Both the position numbers and the translations under genes were made by a program. Shown here piece after piece: positions 35,152 to 43,050 of a DNA stretch of 64,000 nt. The notes below the pieces were generated by a model, which worked only from the letters and a program-made list of their open reading frames with translations, ran no database searches and had not been told where the DNA came from. Position 1 is the stretch's first letter. Every line of letters starts with the position of its first letter. Origin of the DNA: Flavobacterium celericrescens (GTDB taxonomy: Bacteria > Bacteroidota > Bacteroidia > Flavobacteriales > Flavobacteriaceae); the NCBI RefSeq assembly GCF_011392075.1, contig NZ_JAAJBV010000002.1:124001-188000 (forward strand), in the 5' to 3' direction.

Positions 35152-35200
35152 GCTCAAAGATGATATGTGATATTTTAGAAACCCAAAAACCAACAATAAA

Positions 35201-36241
35201 TTGCAAAAACATTTAATATGTTCAGAATGCTTCAAGGACGAAGGTTTGAAACTTGATGCTCGTAAAATTGGCATCAAAAATAAAAAAGACTGTAGAAACT
35301 GCAACAAAAAAAACGGTTCAAAATTAACTGCCAAACTAATAGGCGATTTGGCATATCGATTTTTTGTAAAAGGTACATCCTGGAAAGTTGATTATGGAGC
35401 TGCACCATTAATTCAATTTAATGAACATCAAAAAACAAGTATTAGTTTTAAAGAACCATTAAAAAGTGACGTAGTTTTAATTGAAAAGAATATTAGTATT
35501 GGATTTTTTGATTATGGTCCCAGATTATGGATGTTAGGTCATATTGAACCATTAAAAAAATTGCAAACAAGAAAATATAGAAAAGAAATTATAGATAGGA
35601 TTATCAAAGAATATCCATCACTAACTCTAACTAGTGATGCTAAATTTTACAGATTACGCAAAAATCCAAAAGAGCCCGAAAAACATTCTGAATATGATAG
35701 CCCTCCTAAATCAGGTAATGGTCGTTTAGACTCAAATCGATTACCTATTTTATATGCTTCTCCAGATCTAGAAGTTTGCATTCATGAATGCAGATCAACT
35801 GCAATAGACCATTTATTCGTTAGTACTTTACAGCCTAAATCTAATTTAAAACTATTAAATTTGGCAGTAATCTTAGAAGAAGATTGCACTGAATTTGAGA
35901 GTTTAGATATTTCTGTTCAATTTTTATTTTATGCGGAAAATCATTCTTACGAAATCTCAAGAGAGATTGCTAAAGCAGCATATAAATCAGGATTTGACGG
36001 AATTATTTACCCTTCATATTTTAGTTCGCTGAGAACTGGCTCGTATCCTACAGAAACAATTTATGGAATGTCTATAAGGAAATTTCCACAGTTTAAAGAT
36101 AGAATTGAAAATCAAATCATTCCTAATGTTGCACTATTTGGAAGACCCATTAAAGAGAAAAAAATTTCTGTTGAGTGTATAAACAAAGTGATTTTAGACA
36201 GAATTGATTATCATATACATTTTGGACCTATAGGATATTAA
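35201..36241 (+). CDS. RES-domain protein (HEPN/RES N-terminal type), probable NAD+-degrading effector
   Basis: A 346-residue protein. The N-terminus has a zinc-finger-like pair, CSEC (Cys7, Cys10) and CRNC (Cys31, Cys34), as in the HEPN/RES N-terminal domain. The RES domain spans about residues 145-335: FYRLRKNPKEPEKHSEYDSP, GRLDSNRLPILYASPDLEVC, IHECRSTAI and GFDGIIYPSYFSSLRTGSYP. RES toxins break down NAD+ by phosphorolysis; here the domain may act in an abortive-infection response. No ATG exists between the upstream in-frame stop (35168-35170) and TTG 35201, so TTG is used. No adjacent antitoxin gene is seen. Confidence 0.75.
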   Translation: MQKHLICSECFKDEGLKLDARKIGIKNKKDCRNCNKKNGSKLTAKLIGDLAYRFFVKGTSWKVDYGAAPLIQFNEHQKTSISFKEPLKSDVVLIEKNISIGFFDYGPRLWMLGHIEPLKKLQTRKYRKEIIDRIIKEYPSLTLTSDAKFYRLRKNPKEPEKHSEYDSPPKSGNGRLDSNRLPILYASPDLEVCIHECRSTAIDHLFVSTLQPKSNLKLLNLAVILEEDCTEFESLDISVQFLFYAENHSYEISREIAKAAYKSGFDGIIYPSYFSSLRTGSYPTETIYGMSIRKFPQFKDRIENQIIPNVALFGRPIKEKKISVECINKVILDRIDYHIHFGPIGY

Positions 36242-36372
36242 AAACATCAAATAATAACTGTTTGCTTTATATGGGTCTCTTGAAATTAATTTAATGGAGA
36301 TTTTAAACTTTTGAATTAGGTGATAAACCGAAACTAAAAACAATAAAATCTACTTTTGCAATAAATTATACT

Positions 36373-36412
36373 CTGACACACTAAATTTTACTGTGTCAAA
36401 ACTGTGTCAAAA
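36373..36412. repeat. Tandem 11-bp repeats CTGTGTCAAAA inside the right end
   Basis: CTGTGTCAAAA occurs twice in direct tandem (36391-36401, 36402-36412), with an inverted relative CTGACACA at 36373-36380. They mirror the CTGTGGCACAG pair at the left end and are likely binding sites of the recombination machinery. The remaining DNA between 36242 and 36483 shows no gene. Confidence 0.62.
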
Positions 36413-36483
36413 AACGTTTTTTGAAATTTTGAAAATAAATTAAAACACTGAAAAACAAGTAGTTATATTTTAGAAATAGAAAC

Positions 36484-36525
36484 AAAAAAAATCCGTAACA
36501 TCTTGAAAATCAAGTTATTACGGAC
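36484..36525 (-). terminator. Terminator of the tRNA operon, supplied by the island
   Basis: TCCGTAA (36492-36498) pairs with TTACGGA (36518-36524) and CTTGA (36502-36506) with TCAAG (36510-36514). On the minus strand it is followed by a run of eight T. It lies just beyond the tRNA-Arg 3' end, inside the island. Confidence 0.82.
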
Positions 36526-36528
36526 TAG

Positions 36529-36545
36529 GTGATCGCGCCAGGATT
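36529..36545. repeat. Right attachment repeat (within the tRNA-Arg gene)
   Basis: GTGATCGCGCCAGGATT, the 3' part of the intact tRNA-Arg gene read on the plus strand; identical to 32772-32788. Confidence 0.85.
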
Positions 36546-36603
36546 CGAACCTGGGACCTACTCATTAGAAGTGAGTTGCTCTATCCAGCTGAGCTACGCA
36601 ACC
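36530..36603 (-). tRNA. tRNA-Arg (anticodon TCT)
   Basis: A complete cloverleaf on the minus strand. The acceptor GGTTGCG pairs with CGCGATC (two G-T pairs), the D arm is GCTC/GAGC, the anticodon stem ACTCA/TGAGT holds the loop CTTCTAA, and the T arm CCAGG/CCTGG holds TTCGAAT. CCA is not encoded. It is the last tRNA of the three-gene operon and the insertion target of the island. Confidence 0.96.
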
Positions 36604-36616
36604 TATTTTATTTTTG

Positions 36617-36691
36617 TCGGGGTGGCAGGATTCGAACCTGCGGCCTCCTGCTCCCAAAGCAGGCGCGATAACCGGGCTACGCTACACCCCG
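36617..36691 (-). tRNA. tRNA-Pro (anticodon TGG)
   Basis: The acceptor CGGGGTG pairs perfectly with CACCCCG. The anticodon stem CTGCT/AGCAG holds the loop TTGGG with TGG, and the T arm reads GCAGG/CCTGC with TTCGAAT. It is the middle gene of the operon, 13 bp from tRNA-Arg. Confidence 0.95.
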
Positions 36692-36704
36692 AAGACAAAA
36701 AAAG

Positions 36705-36788
36705 CGGAGAGACAGGGACTCGAACCCTGGCGACGGTTACCCGTCGACAGATTAGCAATCTGCTCCGTTACCACTCCGGCACCTCTCC
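36705..36788 (-). tRNA. tRNA-Ser (anticodon GCT)
   Basis: A class II tRNA with a long variable arm (GTCGACGGGTAACCGTCG region). The acceptor GGAGAGG pairs with TCTCTCC, the anticodon stem CAGAT/ATCTG holds TGCTA with GCT, and the T arm reads CAGGG/CCCTG. It is the first gene of the operon. Confidence 0.95.
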
Positions 36789-37110
36789 TATTATTCTGTA
36801 AGAACTTATCTTTTTTGCGGTTGCAAATGTATGGTTTCATTCGTTAATATACAACTATTATCAGACTTTTTTTATTTATTTTTAAATATATCTTTTAAAA
36901 GCGCTTATATTCAACACAATACCTTTATGCAAAAAAATGCAAACACCAGCTTGACTTTCCTTAAAAGGGTGACATACTAAAATATACATTCTTTGCTGTT
37001 AATTATGAAAAATCAATTTCATTTCCATTTTTAATTAGAATTGCATTAAATTAAGTATCTAAATTAGAATAAAATTAGTAAATTCGCAATTCAAATCTAA
37101 AAACACAATC
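36789..37110. other. Intergenic stretch between the tRNA operon and the thiolase gene
   Basis: This 322-bp gap contains the tRNA promoter (36824-36854). On the plus strand TAAATTCG (37079-37086) is a near match to TAnnTTTG and may serve the thiolase gene, but no TTG partner is placed correctly. Nothing else is recognised. Confidence 0.55.
36824..36854 (-). promoter_or_regulatory. Promoter of the tRNA-Ser-Pro-Arg operon
   Basis: On the minus strand TTG (36854-36852) is followed after 20 bp by TACATTTG (36831-36824), a full match to the Bacteroidota TTG-N17..23-TAnnTTTG consensus. It stands about 36 bp before the tRNA-Ser gene. Confidence 0.8.
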
Positions 37111-38289
37111 ATGAACAAAAAAGTAGTTATAGTTTCTGCCGTAAGAACTCCGATTGGAAGTTTTATGGGAGCATTATCAAGTGTACCTGCTACAAAATTA
37201 GGAGCAACTGCTATCAAAGGTGCTTTAAACAAAATCAATTTAGACCCTAAACTTGTTGACGAAGTATTGATGGGAAATGTGGTGCAAGCCGGAAATGGTC
37301 AAGCTCCAGCTAGACAAGCCGCTTTATATGCTGGTTTATCTGAAAATGTTGCTTGTACTACTGTAAATAAAGTTTGTGCTAGTGGAATGAAAGCCGTAAT
37401 GCAAGGTGCTCAAGCTATTATGGCTGGGGATGCTGAAATTGTAGTTGCTGGTGGGATGGAAAATATGAGTTTAATCCCTCATTATGTACATTTAAGAAAT
37501 GGTGTAAAATTTGGACCAACTTCTTTAGTGGATGGTATGCAAAAAGACGGGCTTACAGATGCTTATGATAATAACGCAATGGGAGTTTGTGCAGATTTAT
37601 GTGCATCTGAATATAACTTTACAAGAGAAGATCAAGATAACTTCGCAATTCAATCGTATGAGCGTTCTGCAGCAGCTTGGCAAGCAGGCAAGTTTGATAC
37701 AGAAATTGTTCCTGTAGAAGTTCCTCAAAGAAGAGGTGACGCTATCGTAGTTACTAAAGATGAAGAATATACTAACGTTAAATTAGACAAAATTCCTTCA
37801 TTAGCTCCTGTTTTTACAAAAGATGGAACAGTAACAGCTGCAAATGCTTCAACAATTAATGATGGTGCCGCGGCTTTAGTTTTAATGAGTGAAGAAAAAG
37901 CAAAATCGCTAGGATTAACTCCTTTAGCTTACATTAAATCATATGCTGATGCAGCACAAGAACCAAAATGGTTTACTACTGCACCTGCAAAAGCATTACC
38001 AAAAGCATTAGACAAAGCAGGATTATCTGTAGCTGATGTAGATTTCTTTGAGTTTAACGAAGCTTTTGCTGTAGTAGGTTTAGCTAATGCAAAAATCTTA
38101 GGATTAGACAATAACAAAATCAATGTAAATGGTGGAGCTGTATCCTTAGGACATCCTCTAGGTTGTTCTGGTGCTAGAATTATAGTGACTCTAATTAGTG
38201 TTTTAAATCAAAACAATGCAAAAATTGGCGCAGCTGCAATCTGTAATGGTGGTGGTGGTGCTTCTGCAATTGTGATTGAAAGAGCATAA
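37111..38289 (+). CDS. atoB: Acetyl-CoA C-acetyltransferase (thiolase)
   Basis: A 392-residue thiolase that condenses or cleaves acetyl-CoA and acyl-CoA in the cytosol. The catalytic triad is in place: Cys89 in NKVCASGMKAVM, His348 in SLGHPLGCSGAR and Cys378 in CNGGGGASAIVIE. Other conserved parts are RTPIGSFMGAL, GNGQAPARQAALYAG, AGGMENMSL and NEAFAV. Length and spacing fit degradative-type (class II) acetoacetyl-CoA thiolases; a longer-chain role (FadA-like) cannot be excluded. The gene stands alone between the tRNA operon and an NlpC/P60 gene. Confidence 0.93.
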   Translation: MNKKVVIVSAVRTPIGSFMGALSSVPATKLGATAIKGALNKINLDPKLVDEVLMGNVVQAGNGQAPARQAALYAGLSENVACTTVNKVCASGMKAVMQGAQAIMAGDAEIVVAGGMENMSLIPHYVHLRNGVKFGPTSLVDGMQKDGLTDAYDNNAMGVCADLCASEYNFTREDQDNFAIQSYERSAAAWQAGKFDTEIVPVEVPQRRGDAIVVTKDEEYTNVKLDKIPSLAPVFTKDGTVTAANASTINDGAAALVLMSEEKAKSLGLTPLAYIKSYADAAQEPKWFTTAPAKALPKALDKAGLSVADVDFFEFNEAFAVVGLANAKILGLDNNKINVNGGAVSLGHPLGCSGARIIVTLISVLNQNNAKIGAAAICNGGGGASAIVIERA

Positions 38290-38376
38290 TTTATAACTTT
38301 TACTAATGATGAATTTTGAAATTTAGTTACATTTGTAATTAAATTCTTAATTCATCATTTTTTATTTAGACCAACT

Positions 38377-39138
38377 ATGTTTGGAATTTGTAATTTAGCC
38401 ATCGTACCAATTAGAGCAGAAGCGAGCGACAGAAGTGAGCAAGTTTCACAATTGTTATTTGGCGAACACTTTAAAATTATTGAACTTACCGCGAAATGGG
38501 CACAAGTAGAATTGGCCTATGACGGTTATGTGGGGTGGATTGACAATAAACAATTTCAATCGATTACAGAAGAACAATATTTATTTTTAGACAAAGTCCC
38601 TAGTGTTCTAAATGCTGATTTAATTGACTACATCACAACACCTAACAATCAATTGATGCCTATTTCATTGGGTGCTTCTTTATCTTTTTTAGAAAACGAA
38701 GACATCAATACTGCCAAATATAGCTTTGAGGGCATGAAAGTTTGTGGTGTAAAGCCTAAATCAGAATTGGTAAAAACTGCTTTTATGTATTTGAATGCTC
38801 CCTATTTGTGGGGCGGAAAATCACCTTTCGGAATAGATTGCTCTGGATTTACACAAATGGTTTACAAATTAAATGGCTATCATTTGTTACGCGATGCCTC
38901 GCAACAAGCCACACAAGGTGATGCATTAAGTTTTATTGAAGAAAGCGAACCTGGCGATTTAGCCTTTTTTGACAATGATGAAGGAAACATTATCCATGTA
39001 GGAATTATGATGGAAAACAACTACATTATTCACGCTTCAGGAAAAGTTCGCATTGACAGATTAGATCATTTAGGAATTTATAATGCAGATACCAATCGAC
39101 ATACGCACAAACTGAGAGTTATTAAAAAGATTGTATAA
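38377..39138 (+). CDS. NlpC/P60 (C40) peptidoglycan endopeptidase with bacterial SH3 domain
   Basis: A 253-residue cell-wall hydrolase. An N-terminal SH3b domain covers about residues 5-60 (IVPIRAEASDRSEQVSQLLF, VELAYDGYVGWID) and a second SH3-like segment runs to about 125. The NlpC/P60 domain follows: Cys155 in FGIDCSGFTQMVYK, His207 in IIHVGIMM and His219 in IIHASGKVRIDR form the catalytic triad. The activity is cleavage of gamma-D-Glu-diaminopimelate links in peptide stems. No clear signal peptide is seen at this start; the product may be cytosolic, acting in recycling. A terminator lies right behind it. Confidence 0.92.
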   Translation: MFGICNLAIVPIRAEASDRSEQVSQLLFGEHFKIIELTAKWAQVELAYDGYVGWIDNKQFQSITEEQYLFLDKVPSVLNADLIDYITTPNNQLMPISLGASLSFLENEDINTAKYSFEGMKVCGVKPKSELVKTAFMYLNAPYLWGGKSPFGIDCSGFTQMVYKLNGYHLLRDASQQATQGDALSFIEESEPGDLAFFDNDEGNIIHVGIMMENNYIIHASGKVRIDRLDHLGIYNADTNRHTHKLRVIKKIV

Positions 39139-39167
39139 AAAAAATCCCGCAGAAGCGGGATTTTTTA
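39139..39167. terminator. Bidirectional terminator between the NlpC/P60 and TonB-receptor genes
   Basis: AATCCCGC (39143-39150) pairs with GCGGGATT (39155-39162), flanked by A and T runs. It can end both convergent transcripts. Confidence 0.88.
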
Positions 39168-39180
39168 TTACCTGTTGTGA

Positions 39181-41382
39181 TTATAGTGCAAAACTTAAGC
39201 TAAGAATTATATTTCTTCCCATATTATTTATACCCTCTGCTTTCAATCTTGATAGATGGTTAACATACGTTTTATTCAACATATTATTTGCATTAACCGA
39301 CAAATTAAAATTTGTTTTTCTATAAGCAACCTTTCCGCCAAGTGCAAAATTAACTAAGAAGTAATCGTTGGTTTTGGTTTCAAACTCCCCAAAATTATTT
39401 TGCTTGAATGTGTAATTTAAAAACATCGAAGCGAATCCTTCTTTGAACCAATTGCCGTATTCAAATTCTGCTTTGATATTATTTTTCCATTGATTGGCTG
39501 GAATTAATGGCAAATTACTTCCATCTTGTTTGGCTATTACATTTTCAAAACTACTGGTAAAATGTAACCAATCATAAGGATGTGGGTGAAAATGGATTCC
39601 TACCTCACTACCATACAATTGCGCATTATTTTGTACATAATTGTAAACATTATTTCCATCAATTACAGCTCCAGTTGGGGCGATGTAAATGTAATTATTA
39701 ATATGGTTGTAGAAACCATTAGCAAACCATTCAAAATGTTCGCTCTTGTATTCCAAATTCAAATCAAATTGAATATTTTGTTCGTTTTTCAAAGTTGCAT
39801 TTCCTATTTCATAGCGGTTACTTCCTTCGTGAACACCATTTGAAGTTAGTTCAGATAAATTGGGCGCTCTAAATCCAGAAGCAATATTAATTCTTGTTGT
39901 AATTGATTCTAATACATTTGTTTTGTATCCCAAAGAAGCATTAAAACTAGTAAACTGTTTGTTAATTCCTTCAAAATAGCCTTCCTCTCCTACTATTCCA
40001 TGTGTTGTTGTATTAACATTTCTATTATCAAAACGAAGTCCTGCTTGTAGTACATTTGTTTTCCAAGCAAAATTTGTAGTGGCATAAACCCCAAAATCAT
40101 TCACTTCAGCATTTGGAATTAATAATTCTTCTCCAAAATTGGTATTGATTTGATGAATTCCCTGCGTACCAATAATAGCTTCCCATTTTCCCATTTTTGG
40201 CATATAATATTTTAAATTGTAGCTTGCTGTTTGCAATTTCATTGATAAGGCAATTTCATTTAAAGCTTCTAATTCTTTTCTATTGTTTAATGAATATCCA
40301 AAATCGGCTTCTATTTTTGAATTTTTGAAATACAGTTTTTGATTCAAACTCAATACATGATTATCAACTTCTTGCTTTGGAAAAAGCGGATTTCTAAATC
40401 CTGAATTTTCAATATCTTCTTCGGGCAAACCTAAATTCAAATTGTTGTAATTATATCTAAAATCGGTAGCTAATTTTGAATTCGCAAATCCAATTCCAGC
40501 TTTAAAATCTTTTTCAATGAAACGCGTATTTATAATTCTATCGCCATTTGGCACTTTATAATCGGCATGTGATGTATAATTTCCTTTTACTAAAAATTTA
40601 AAATTCGACGGAGAAGCTTTAAAACCAAAAGTAGTAGCTGTACCTTGTGTATTGGTAAAATATTGCTGTTCCAATAAAGTTACTTTCTCATGTAAAGAAG
40701 CATATTTTTCTGGATTAAAATAGATTACACCACCAATAGCATCAGAGCCATACAACAATGATGCAGGTCCTTTGATTACTTCAACACTTTCAATTCCTGA
40801 AGCATTTAATCCCAATCCATGCTCTTCTCCAAATTGTTGATTTTCCATACGAATACCTTGAGAATAGACCAAAACTCTATTACCACTTAAACCTCTAATC
40901 ACCGGCTTTCCAATAGAATTTCCTGTAGCGATTTGTGCAACTCCAGGCAATGTAGCTAATCCGTCAATTAAAGTAGTAGCACCTTTTTGTTTGAGTGAAT
41001 TTACCGAAGCATGTTCGACTTTCATCACGTTTTGTGATTGTATCTTGTTGTATAATGTAGACACAATAACTTCATCTAAATGCTGTTCTTTTTCAACCAA
41101 TTGAACATTTAGAACTTGTATCGCTTTATCAGTATAAACCATTTCAGATTTGGTTTCAAAACCGATATAATTAAAGATGATTTTATTTTGCCCTTTTGGC
41201 AAAGCATTAATTTCATAATAACCAGAGTCATCAGTGGTAGTTTCTATATTGTTTTCTTCTACATGTATCGCTACTCCTTGCAGCTTTTGGTTGTTAGTAT
41301 CGGTTACATAACCGCTTATTTTATATTGTGAAAAGCTTGCCATTGAGAACAATAGCAAAGCCATATTGAAAAAAGATTTCAT
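39181..41382 (-). CDS. TonB-dependent outer-membrane receptor
   Basis: A 733-residue outer-membrane transporter. The frame is open further upstream, but ATG 41382 yields the signal peptide MKSFFNMALLLFSMASFSQ, so it is chosen. A carboxypeptidase-regulatory-like domain (about residues 20-100) is followed by a plug domain (GATTLIDGLATLPGVAQIA, VIKGPASLLYGSDAIGGVIY) and a 22-stranded type barrel ending NIILSLSFAL. The ligand is unknown. The His/Cys-rich small exported protein encoded just upstream (41476-41826) suggests metal uptake (zinc or copper) rather than glycans, and no SusD partner is present. Confidence 0.9.
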   Translation of the reverse strand: MKSFFNMALLLFSMASFSQYKISGYVTDTNNQKLQGVAIHVEENNIETTTDDSGYYEINALPKGQNKIIFNYIGFETKSEMVYTDKAIQVLNVQLVEKEQHLDEVIVSTLYNKIQSQNVMKVEHASVNSLKQKGATTLIDGLATLPGVAQIATGNSIGKPVIRGLSGNRVLVYSQGIRMENQQFGEEHGLGLNASGIESVEVIKGPASLLYGSDAIGGVIYFNPEKYASLHEKVTLLEQQYFTNTQGTATTFGFKASPSNFKFLVKGNYTSHADYKVPNGDRIINTRFIEKDFKAGIGFANSKLATDFRYNYNNLNLGLPEEDIENSGFRNPLFPKQEVDNHVLSLNQKLYFKNSKIEADFGYSLNNRKELEALNEIALSMKLQTASYNLKYYMPKMGKWEAIIGTQGIHQINTNFGEELLIPNAEVNDFGVYATTNFAWKTNVLQAGLRFDNRNVNTTTHGIVGEEGYFEGINKQFTSFNASLGYKTNVLESITTRINIASGFRAPNLSELTSNGVHEGSNRYEIGNATLKNEQNIQFDLNLEYKSEHFEWFANGFYNHINNYIYIAPTGAVIDGNNVYNYVQNNAQLYGSEVGIHFHPHPYDWLHFTSSFENVIAKQDGSNLPLIPANQWKNNIKAEFEYGNWFKEGFASMFLNYTFKQNNFGEFETKTNDYFLVNFALGGKVAYRKTNFNLSVNANNMLNKTYVNHLSRLKAEGINNMGRNIILSLSFAL

Positions 41383-41475
41383 ATTAGGGTTTTTAATAAT
41401 TAATATACGACAATAGCACGCCAAATCAATGACGCACCACAAACTTGTCTTTTATGCACTAGGCACAAGACACTA

Positions 41476-41826
41476 TTAAATATTAAAAGTGGGCGGTCCT
41501 CTTAAATAGAAGAAACTAACCTGTGAAGTTTTTTCATTTTTAGTTATTGCATCTAAATATGGAATCGGCTCACTAGGTACAAAAAGAGTATATTGAAAAC
41601 GTTCAGGAGAAAGAAAAGCCGCCCATTTGAAATCACAAATCGGACAGTCTTCTTTCTCGGTGAATGTTTTAAAAGTAGTTGATTTATCTGTTGAATTTTG
41701 CTTTTTCGCAATACTTTCAACAGTATGATGGTGTTCGTGTGAAAAAGCGTGTATTGATTGATAGCCAACAGTGAATATCACTGAAAGCATCAATAAAATA
41801 TTAATATACAATAGCTTTTTCTTCAT
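41476..41826 (-). CDS. Small His/Cys-rich exported protein next to the TonB receptor
   Basis: A 116-residue protein with an N-terminal hydrophobic segment (MKKKLLYINILLMLSVIFTV). It then has HAFSHEHHHTVE, KEDCPICDFKWAAF and a C-terminal FFYLRGPPTFNI. The His cluster and CxxC motif are likely metal ligands. Similar short proteins ending in RGPP precede TonB receptors in Bacteroidota, as here (93 bp upstream of the receptor start, same strand). A metal-binding or sensing partner of the receptor is an inference from composition and position. Confidence 0.7.
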   Translation of the reverse strand: MKKKLLYINILLMLSVIFTVGYQSIHAFSHEHHHTVESIAKKQNSTDKSTTFKTFTEKEDCPICDFKWAAFLSPERFQYTLFVPSEPIPYLDAITKNEKTSQVSFFYLRGPPTFNI

Positions 41827-41839
41827 TCAAAAAGAATAA

Positions 41840-42829
41840 TTAAACTAACTTATTTGCAACCAAATATTCTGCAATTTGAATCGTGTTTGTTGCTGCTCCT
41901 TTTCTCAAATTATCTGATACAATCCACATATTCAATGTATTAGATTGGCTTTCATCTCTTCGGATTCTACCTACAAAAACATCATCTTTTCCTTGTGCAT
42001 AAATTGGCATTGGATAAGTATATGTATCTAAATTATCCTGAACCGTTACGCCAGGCGTGTTATGTAAAATTTGACGAACTTCGCTAACATCAAATTCATT
42101 TTCAAACTGAATATTTACAGCTTCGCTATGACCGCCAACTACTGGAATACGAATTGCAGTTGCAGTAACAGCAATAGTTTTATCGTTTAATATTTTTTGC
42201 GTTTCACGAACCAATTTCATTTCTTCTTTGGTGTAGCCATTCTCTTCAAAACTATCGCATTGAGGAATTGCATTACGGTGAATTGGGTATTTGTAAGCCA
42301 TATCACCTTGAATACCTGCATATTCATTTTCTAATTGTTGTACCGCTTTTACACCCGTTCCTGTAATGGATTGGTAAGTAGAAACTACTATACGTTTGAT
42401 GTCATATTTAGTATGCAAAGGCGCCAAAGCCATTACCATTTGAATTGTCGAACAGTTTGGATTTGCAATAATTTTATCGTCTTTAGTTAAAACAGAAGCA
42501 TTGATTTCTGGAACAACTAATTTCTTAGTAGCATCCATACGCCAAGCGGATGAATTATCGATTACGGTTGTTCCTACAGCTGCGAATTTTGGAGCCCATT
42601 CTAAAGAAGTTTCTCCACCAGCTGAGAACAAAGCAATCTCAGGTTTCATGTCAACAGCGGTTTGTAAACCTACTACTTTATAGGTGTTCCCTTTCCATTC
42701 GATTTCTTTTCCAACTGATTTTTCAGAAGCAACTGGAATTAATTCTGTTACAGGAAAATTACGTTCTGCTAATACTTGAAGCATTATTTCGCCTACCATA
42801 CCGGTAGCGCCTACTACGGCTACTTTCAT
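41840..42829 (-). CDS. asd: Aspartate-semialdehyde dehydrogenase
   Basis: A 329-residue NADPH enzyme that reduces L-aspartyl-4-phosphate to aspartate semialdehyde on the way to lysine, diaminopimelate, threonine and methionine. The Rossmann start is KVAVVGATGMVGEIML. The catalytic Cys is in IANPNCSTIQMVMAL near residue 126, the acid/base His in VVGGHSEAVNIQF, and QSITGTGVKAVQQLE is conserved. Length is standard. It lies 13 bp before the small metal-binding protein gene. Upstream is a 451-bp gap with a tandem repeat. Confidence 0.96.
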   Translation of the reverse strand: MKVAVVGATGMVGEIMLQVLAERNFPVTELIPVASEKSVGKEIEWKGNTYKVVGLQTAVDMKPEIALFSAGGETSLEWAPKFAAVGTTVIDNSSAWRMDATKKLVVPEINASVLTKDDKIIANPNCSTIQMVMALAPLHTKYDIKRIVVSTYQSITGTGVKAVQQLENEYAGIQGDMAYKYPIHRNAIPQCDSFEENGYTKEEMKLVRETQKILNDKTIAVTATAIRIPVVGGHSEAVNIQFENEFDVSEVRQILHNTPGVTVQDNLDTYTYPMPIYAQGKDDVFVGRIRRDESQSNTLNMWIVSDNLRKGAATNTIQIAEYLVANKLV

Positions 42830-43050
42830 ATATTTTGATTTAATTTTATAGCTGTGATATCTATAATCGCTTTAAATTTATTTATACATACTGATACAAA
42901 CGAGTTTCGTAGCGATTTTTTTTTAAATTAATTTAGTTGTGCAAAAATATAGAATAATCAAATTACTTTTCAAATAGAATCTTATTTTTCACAAAAGTTT
43001 AATTATCTCATGAATTGCATTCAAAAATAAATCATTTGTGTTTTTATTAA

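Larger units (their letters stand above)
32772..36545. mobile_element. Small integrated island in the 3' end of tRNA-Arg, defence cargo, no recombinase
   Basis: A 3.77-kb segment bounded by the 17-bp direct repeat GTGATCGCGCCAGGATT, one copy being the 3' end of an intact tRNA-Arg gene. Pairs of tandem 11-bp repeats lie inside each end, as expected for integrase arm-binding sites. The cargo is a Shedu-like nuclease, a second PD-(D/E)XK-like protein and a RES-domain protein, all rightward. No integrase, excisionase, relaxase or replication gene is present, so the element is either a remnant or is moved by a recombinase acting in trans. Confidence 0.8.

Noticed and set aside
32772-36545. A hidden integrase or transposase gene in the island
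   Set aside because: No reading frame on either strand shows the R-H-R-Y tyrosine recombinase pattern or a DDE/DEDD transposase pattern. The three cargo genes occupy nearly all coding space.
36529-36847. Open frames of 77-90 codons across the tRNA cluster
   Set aside because: They read GFEPGT-like sequences, which are translations of conserved tRNA T arms. The three tRNA cloverleafs explain the sequence fully.
36949-36985. Sigma-70-like TTGACT and TACTAA pair upstream of the thiolase gene
   Set aside because: Bacteroidota primary promoters use TTG and TAnnTTTG. The E. coli-type spacing here is likely chance in AT-rich DNA and lies far from the start codon.
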